Shown here: positions 57,934 to 64,000 of the stretch, piece by piece
Layout: each line of letters opens with the position of its first letter
Numbering within the stretch: the first letter of the stretch is position 1
From: Maratus speciosus
Taxonomy: Eukaryota; Arthropoda; Arachnida; Araneae; Salticidae
DNA length: 64,000 nucleotides
Assembly (NCBI GenBank): GCA_963932465.1
Contig: OZ010786.1
Coordinates: forward strand, 447,194,619-447,258,618
Direction: 5' to 3'
Made by a program: the position numbers and the translations under genes
Notes under the pieces: model-generated
Told to the model about the DNA's origin: nothing
Seen by the model: the letters and a program-made list of their open reading frames with translations, nothing else
The model's database searches: none

Positions 57934-58896
57934 TACGTGGTTTTTTTTCCACCATTCTAAGGCTATATTTGCTGAAGAATAGTAAAATAGTATGTCGAAA
58001 GTGACGATTTACTATATTTAGAGTTATGTTTTATTATAAATTTTAAGGACTATTTCCTTATATATTTAGCTGAAACAATAAGAACGGTTACATTTTAAAC
58101 GACGGGCAGTTTAACAATTTGCTGCAGTACTTTATTGGACTATTTCCGAAGAATGCAAGATTGATGCATTACTGGATTCCCATTATAACCGTATAACCAA
58201 TACTTGTTTGCTACAGGACAAGCAAATAATGCTTGAAACCACCCCACTATCGGCTGTTTATAATCAAAATTTTAATGTAGATAACATATAGTAGATATAG
58301 AGGTCTTCCTAAGTAGTCCATATTTAAGCTTTCAGAATGGCCTAGTATTAATTATCTCTTTTCTTAAACTCAGAATTTTTCGATTGAAAAAGGCAACAGA
58401 TGGCAGAAAAAATCATAATATATTGGTTGCTAAGAGACAAAGGATTGATTCTACAGCCTTTTTTAGACAATTTTTAGTACAAGTTTTACAATTCAGTACA
58501 ATTTTTAGAACGAATAAATAAAAATTTCCATTATTTGCTATTGAAAAGCAAAAAAAAAAAAAAAAAAAGTTAAAAAGTGCAAGCATAAATTTTGAAAAAT
58601 ATATATGCTAATTACAATATGCATGTTACTGTTAATAAACAAAAGTGCCAAACATAAATAATGTATTTTATAATTGAATTTTAAATATGGTTTTGTTACA
58701 TAAGTGCAGAAAAGGTCTAACGGAAATGATTCTTCAGTATAAATAACTACTGAAAACAGTCCTATTTCTGGCTTATCCATGGTGTATACCAAAACGGATA
58801 AGATATATCATGCTAGCAAACGGTTGTGATATGCTATTGTAAAGGCTGAAAGGTATCGAATTGTATTTTAATCATTTTCTCTCTCGCATACACGTA

Positions 58897-59235
58897 CAGT
58901 CTTAAAAAAAAAGAAAAAAAGGAAACCCCAGCCTTCCAAGTCTGAAACAAATTATCGTAGAAGAAACTTACATGTACCAAACGTTTAGAAATAAAGTCTA
59001 CTTTTAAAGAATGTATATAAAATTTGCTTAGGGGTTATATACATATCAAAACGAACCCAAACGTTGTTTTCTTTTCAACAGCAACTTCCAAGTTTGGCAC
59101 AATAAATGCATTCTACACCCTTCAATTAACCTAAATCCAAATTTTCATGACATTCGTATGATTAGTTCTCTCTTAATTTAAAATGAGCATATTTTAGGGG
59201 CTGTATCCAAATTGAAGTTTGGTACTCGATTCTTG
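58897..59235. mobile_element. Tc1-type long-TIR MITE, copy 3 (left half)
   Basis: Starts CAGTCTTAAAAAAAAAG beside TA (58895-58896) and follows the left part of 33468-34525 ('aaattatcgtagaagaaac', 'ggggctgtatccaaattgaa') to about 59235, where the match ends. Confidence 0.7.
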
Positions 59236-59723
59236 AAATGCTACATAGTGACTGTTTCACATCTTTTAATGTATTATGTCTTACCAATATGACCATTTCA
59301 CCCCATATATACAGCGCCAGAGTAACTCGTCAATACACACTAAATTATTCCTCATTTTTTAACAAATAATTTTCGTACTCCTTAAAAACATGTTTTATCC
59401 TCGAATTCTTCCCGAAACCTGAAAATGCCGAAATCCCAAAGTCTGAAACAGAGGGAGAAATTCCGTTCATTCCTAGCACGCATGCGTATTGATTATATTT
59501 ATACCAAAATGCGAATTCGTTTTAAAAACGAAAAACCTAAAATTCTATAAATTAAAATTTCTTATTTAATTAAAAATAATTAATAAACAAACTAAACAAA
59601 TAACAACAACAAAAAAAAAAAGAAACACTTTCGTATTTAAAAATAAATAACAATTAATTTTCACGTCATTTAAAAGTATTCACAATTTATATTTTAAAGT
59701 TATAAAAAATGTTCGCATTTAAA

Positions 59724-60660
59724 ATATAGGAGAGGGTAGTACACAGTGAGACGAAAATTGTCATTATTTAACAAATGGCGACGATTTTTATTCTTTTGAA
59801 AAAATTTTTGCTACATCTTTAAGCTACTCAAATGCGCTACACATTAATGTATAAATAGTTTTTAAAAAGTTATTTATAAAAGCACAGAAGCAGCATAACG
59901 AAGTGTCGAGAATTGTCTTACTGTGTACCACAAGTAGTACACAGTGAGACAATGTATATATTTTCATAACTCATACATTTTTACATTCTATCAATAATTT
60001 TCTGCAGTTTATGATTTCTAATTAACATTTCTAAATTTTCAAAATATTAAAAATATGAGCCTCGTGTGGACAATGGCAGACCTTGGGCTACCTTCATGCA
60101 AATTTTCAGCCGCTTACTTTTAGTAAATTTCCCTAGCCATCACACGTCCATACACACAGAGAGAAAGAGAGAAAGAGAATAACTTTTTTAACATCAGAAC
60201 CACATAATAGGTACACAATAAGACACGTCTCACTGTGTACGACAACTTTGTGTCTCACTGTGTACCACAACTTTGTGTCTCACTGTGTACTTTCGTTACG
60301 TTGTAACAAAATGGATGCCACATCTGTTACATCAATTTTATCGCTTTAAAAAGTTTATTTAGTTTTGTCGAAATAGTCTATTATTAGATATAGCTAGATT
60401 TGGTTGAGTAAATATATTCATATATTGAAGTAAATAAACACTAAAATAGACTTTTATGTAACTTTAACTACTATAAAATAAGGAACTATTTACTATTTTG
60501 TCGGACGAGTAACTGAAATGCCGAAACTAGATCCACGTGTTGCATAAGATGAGGTCGTTATGTGTGCGTGCCAGCTTGAAGAAAAAGTTACAAATATATA
60601 TCAAAGTGGCTGCTGTCTCAATGTGTACCGTGTCTCACTGTGTACTCCACTACACTATAT
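59724..60660. mobile_element. Unclassified element with reiterated GTACACAGTGAGAC
   Basis: The ends ATATAGGAGAGGGTAGTACA and, complemented, ATATAGTGTAGTGGAGTACA are similar. The 14-mer GTACACAGTGAGAC or a close variant occurs about nine times in both orientations (near 59739, 59914, 59936, 60210, 60227, 60251, 60277, 60616, 60631). No protein-coding frame. Confidence 0.55.
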
Positions 60661-60959
60661 TAAATAAACACATTTAAAATAGATATTTTAATAAAAATAT
60701 TAAAAGAAAAAAATCTATTTTACTCAAAAGAAAAAAAAAAGAAATTTCGCATAAAGATATACTATTCATAGTTCACATTTAGCAAGCTACATAAAAGTAC
60801 TTATAATTCATATTATTATCCTATTGTTTTTTTACTAAAGTATTAAAACCCCAGCCACATTCTCATTAAAGATGAAATCTTCCCGAAATTAACTTGAAAA
60901 TTCCAAGCTTTTTAAAGAAATTTATCAAGCCATGCCAAACATATTTATTTCAGATTGTT

Positions 60960-61045
60960 TCACTACCGTACGACTGTAGCCGACAGGTTAGAGTACTGGT
61001 CTCGCGATACTACGGTAGCTGGTTCGACTCCAAGATACTTTCATT
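60960..61045 (+). repeat. tRNA-derived SINE head
   Basis: A-box-like TGTAGCCGACAGGTTAGAGT and B-box GGTTCGACTCC at tRNA spacing. The anticodon-like loop CTCGCGA has no complete stem and no acceptor pairing, so this is not a working tRNA. The frame at 60894-61127 crosses it. Confidence 0.5.
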
Positions 61046-61049
61046 TTAT

Positions 61050-62550
61050 CCCCATTTTCTTCAATTGATCTATATTTTAACTCCTGTAACTGAGAAAAAA
61101 GAAACGGATATTCGTCTAATGACGTGAAAATACTGATATCACTGCTGTATGGAAAATTACCATGAATTGAAAAAAAAAATTTCTGAGAGTATAACCTGGT
61201 AGCGTATGTTCTTTAATTTAATATTTGAAAAGGGAGGGAGAGGGCACTTTCCACCAAGTAACCATATCGGTCCAACACCGTGCAAATATTACTATTCGCA
61301 AATACTGGTTCGTAATATATAGGTAATTTGACATATAAGACATTGTTCTCTATTGTTAAATCTACGAAATAAATCCGTTTTTTTACTGCACAAACTCATG
61401 AAAATAAAATAATAGAATATGTAATTTCGCGAGAGACTTTTATTACAATCTGTTGCTATGCAATTAACATTTACTAAAATTTACACAATTTTCAAGGCAG
61501 AAACATCAAACGAAATCTGATAAGGCGTTATGTTTATAAACAACGGCATTCATAAAATTCTCACAGAAAATAAAAAGTCAATAAATGGCATCGCTGTAAA
61601 TATTTTTAAAGCATTCTATCTGTGTTTTACGACCTAGAATAATATTTATATATTCACTGGCTTGTAGATTTCAAATATAAATAATGTTTTATTGCTATGG
61701 GAACTACAAATGTATTTGATGAAATAGTGATTTCGAGCTAAACATAAACAATACTTTCGAATAAATGTAAGCTGCCGCGCGGATAAAAAGCTTGATTTAA
61801 ATGACTCATATTCTAAAATTTTTATGACCTTATATCCATTATGCATCGATTTTAAAAGCAGACTTTGAATAATATTTAAGGAATGACACAAAGCTCAGGT
61901 TTGTCGAAGAATGCATATCTCTTTTCTGGGCGCGACATCACAGCTATCACACACGCTATTTCGAAGTTGCTGTAGGCAGCACGCTTATAGAGAAGTTTAC
62001 ATTATCGTGCAACATAAAATGGGTCTTTGCCATTTAAGAGTTTTTTATTTAAGATCAATAAACGGATATAAATATTAACGAAAGCAACTACGGATTCTAA
62101 GAAGTAACACGAAATAATGTCAGGGAAAGAGGTGAAATGTTTATGCTTTATATGCTTTATTACACATGTTTATGCGCCTATAATATGTATTTTATAAAGT
62201 TTAAAAGAATTCTGATATATATTCAAATATATGATCATAAGAAAGAAGAAATTGGCGCTTGTTAATTATTATAATGAACGTATGTTAAAGCTTTTAATAA
62301 TTACGTCGCTCTGTTGTAAAAATTGTAAAATCAAAAAGAAATCGAATGTCAATTTTCGAATGTCAATCGAATGACAATAAGGAAAAGGAAGATTCATGCA
62401 ATAAAAAATAAATTTACATATAAAAATTTGCCTATTAAAACAAATCGCAAATTTTCGGAATCAAACGCGTAAAGTCCATCGAAAAAATGTACACGACTTA
62501 TAACACGCAATTGTCATTCATCAGTTTCCTATTTTGAGTCGATAAAAACT
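61050..62550. other. No recognisable feature
   Basis: AT-rich sequence, no frame or repeat that I can assign. Confidence 0.45.
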
Positions 62551-62559
62551 CCTCTTTGA

Positions 62560-62853
62560 AGACTATGAATCAAGCAAAATGAAGTTTTCTTTTTATTTTC
62601 TTATGCTATTGTTCACATTTATCACAGCTTAGGAAATCTCGAACGAACGCTCAAATGAAATTCATAATAAACCTGATTGGACATGATCAAGGCAAAGCCC
62701 TCTGAAGACTATGAATCAAGCAAAATTAAGTTTTCTATTTATTATCTTATGCTATTATTCACATTTACCCCACCTTAGGAAATCTCGGTTGAACGCTCAA
62801 ATGAAATGAATGATAAACCTGATTGGATATGATCAAGGCAAAGTCCAATCAGA
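62560..62853 (+). repeat. 147-bp tandem duplication
   Basis: 'gactatgaatcaagcaaaat' begins at 62560 and 62707. Both units end with 'cctgattgga-atgatcaagg'. Diverged by roughly a tenth. Confidence 0.85.
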
Positions 62854-63018
62854 TTAATTATAAATACCATTTGGGCGTTCGATCGAGGTTTACTAGGTTG
62901 AGAAATACGGCTAATACGAGTATAAGACGCTATAATTTTACATCATTATCTGAAATTCTCATGTACGTGTTATTTCACGTTTGTTTCTGGTATTGGAAAT
63001 ATTCGGCACCGACTTTAG

Positions 63019-63592
63019 TGATAAATTGTCGAACTGCAATAAAGTCGCCTTGTCAACATGTACTCCGACAAATACATTACACTCATCAGCAGTAAATAGG
63101 TGATAAATTGCAGAACTGCAACAAATTCGCCTTGTCAACATGCTCTCTGACAAATACATTACACTCATCAGCAGTAAATGAGTGATAAATCGCCGAACTC
63201 CAATAAAGTCGCATTGTCAACATGCACTCCGACAAATACATTACACTTATCAGCAGTAAATAGGTGATAACTTGCAGAACTGCAACAAATTCACCTTGTC
63301 AACATGCTCTCCGACAAATACATTACACTCATCAGCAGTAAACGAGTGATAAATTGCCGAACTCCAATAAAGTCGCCTTGTCAACATGTACTCCGACAAA
63401 TACATTACACTCATCAGCAGTAAATAGGTGATAAATTGCAGAACTGCAACAAATTCGCCTTGTCAACATGCTCTCCAACAAATACATTACACTCATTAGC
63501 AGTAAATGAGTGATGAATTGCCGAACTCCAATAAAGTCGCCTTGTCAACATGCAATCCGACAAATACATTACACTCATCAGCAGTAAATGAA
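63019..63592. repeat. 82-bp satellite, seven units, A/B alternation
   Basis: Units start at 63019, 63101, 63183, 63265, 63347, 63429 and 63511. Odd units read 'gaactccaataaagtcgc' (gcaat in the first), even units 'gaactgcaacaaattcgcc'. This gives a 164-bp higher-order dimer. The frames at 62823-63095 (+) and 62959-63168 (-) run through it and are not genes. Confidence 0.95.
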
Positions 63593-64000
63593 TGATGAAT
63601 GAATATCCTAAACAGGGTACTTCTTTGAATAATAATTGTAGTACTAAGAAGTAATTTATAACATTTTGTTACAATACAAATATATCGATGAAATCTTTAC
63701 TAAAAAAATGGAAATATGTAGAAGTTTTAATTTACAAGGCGCTCACTATTTCTAATTTTGTATAACACTATTTCCGAATAATAATATTCGCCTTAATTTA
63801 TCGTACAAATTCTGCCAGCAGATAATGATAAGATTACTATTTGTAAATAGTGTTACATAAAGCAGGAACCCTGCGAGTCTTGCATTTTGATTGATCCCAA
63901 AACAGCCTTCCTCCCAAACTAAAGATCAAATTTCAATGTCTATAAAGAAGATAATTTTATAGAAGTTATTTAAGAATTTTGCATACATCATTACTGTAAA
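63593..64000. other. No recognisable feature
   Basis: AT-rich sequence up to the window edge. Confidence 0.4.

Noticed and set aside
60960..61045. tRNA-Ala (CGC) gene
   Set aside because: The loop fits but there are no paired acceptor or anticodon stems.
63019..63592. CRISPR-like array
   Set aside because: Entire 82-bp units are conserved, so it is a satellite.

Overview
The window looks like a gene-free, repeat-filled stretch of a large AT-rich animal nuclear genome. An arthropod, quite possibly an arachnid, is my best guess. That is an inference from the mix of repeats: Tigger, Tc1/mariner, hAT, TTAA-type and Helitron DNA elements, a GIY-YIG Penelope-like retroelement, and tRNA-derived SINEs. 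I saw no bacterial operons, no CRISPR array, no functional-looking tRNA or rRNA gene, and no convincing host exon. Every recognisable coding segment belongs to a decayed transposon. I worked by eye, so element boundaries are reliable where terminal repeats and target-site duplications (TSDs) were found and approximate elsewhere.

0-10 kb: a Tc1-like transposase relic (1-638). A Tigger deletion derivative (1247-2834) with a small Helitron inside it (2114-2710). A 520-bp palindrome that resembles back-to-back Penelope termini (2946-3470). A 126-bp satellite with a 257-bp higher-order period (3985-5105). Three copies of a roughly 400-bp repeat, the third split by a 2.3-kb three-level nest (6960-9268). 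An internally deleted mariner (9430-9980).

10-24 kb: SINE fragments. Two opposite copies of a GGTAC-ended MITE with 8-bp TSDs (11912-12185 and 13032-13323). A pair of 270-290-bp inverted repeats. A 1.9-kb element with a reiterated TTCACATGTGCCCC-like motif (14042-15958). Long-inverted-repeat MITEs at 17934, 19680 and 20603.

24-37 kb: a very degenerate long-period repeat background serves as landing ground for a TTAA MITE (26038-26473) with an empty site visible nearby, two opposite hAT copies with perfect 8-bp TSDs (26762-27625 and 29284-30346), a SINE tandem array (32461-33124), a TTAA MITE split by a Tc1-type element (33266-34543), and a hAT element carrying a 31-bp minisatellite (35282-36750).

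37-45 kb: a second degenerate repeat background, a hAT MITE, and a Tigger pseudogene (CDS 42811-44130, minus). The Tigger's 3' side holds a 5'-truncated Penelope-like element (40497-42619) that has inverted ends and a hammerhead-ribozyme-like motif.

45-64 kb: more degenerate repeat, a Tigger MITE (50407-50582), a three-level fold-back nest (51370-53213), a second hammerhead/Penelope-like end (about 55.5 kb), a second deletion derivative of the 1.2-kb Tigger family (57241-57933), a third Tc1-type MITE copy, an element with about nine GTACACAGTGAGAC-type motifs (59724-60660), and an 82-bp satellite with alternating A/B monomers (63019-63592).

Nothing here works together as a pathway. What the sequence records is the order of insertions, which several nests and empty sites let one read directly.
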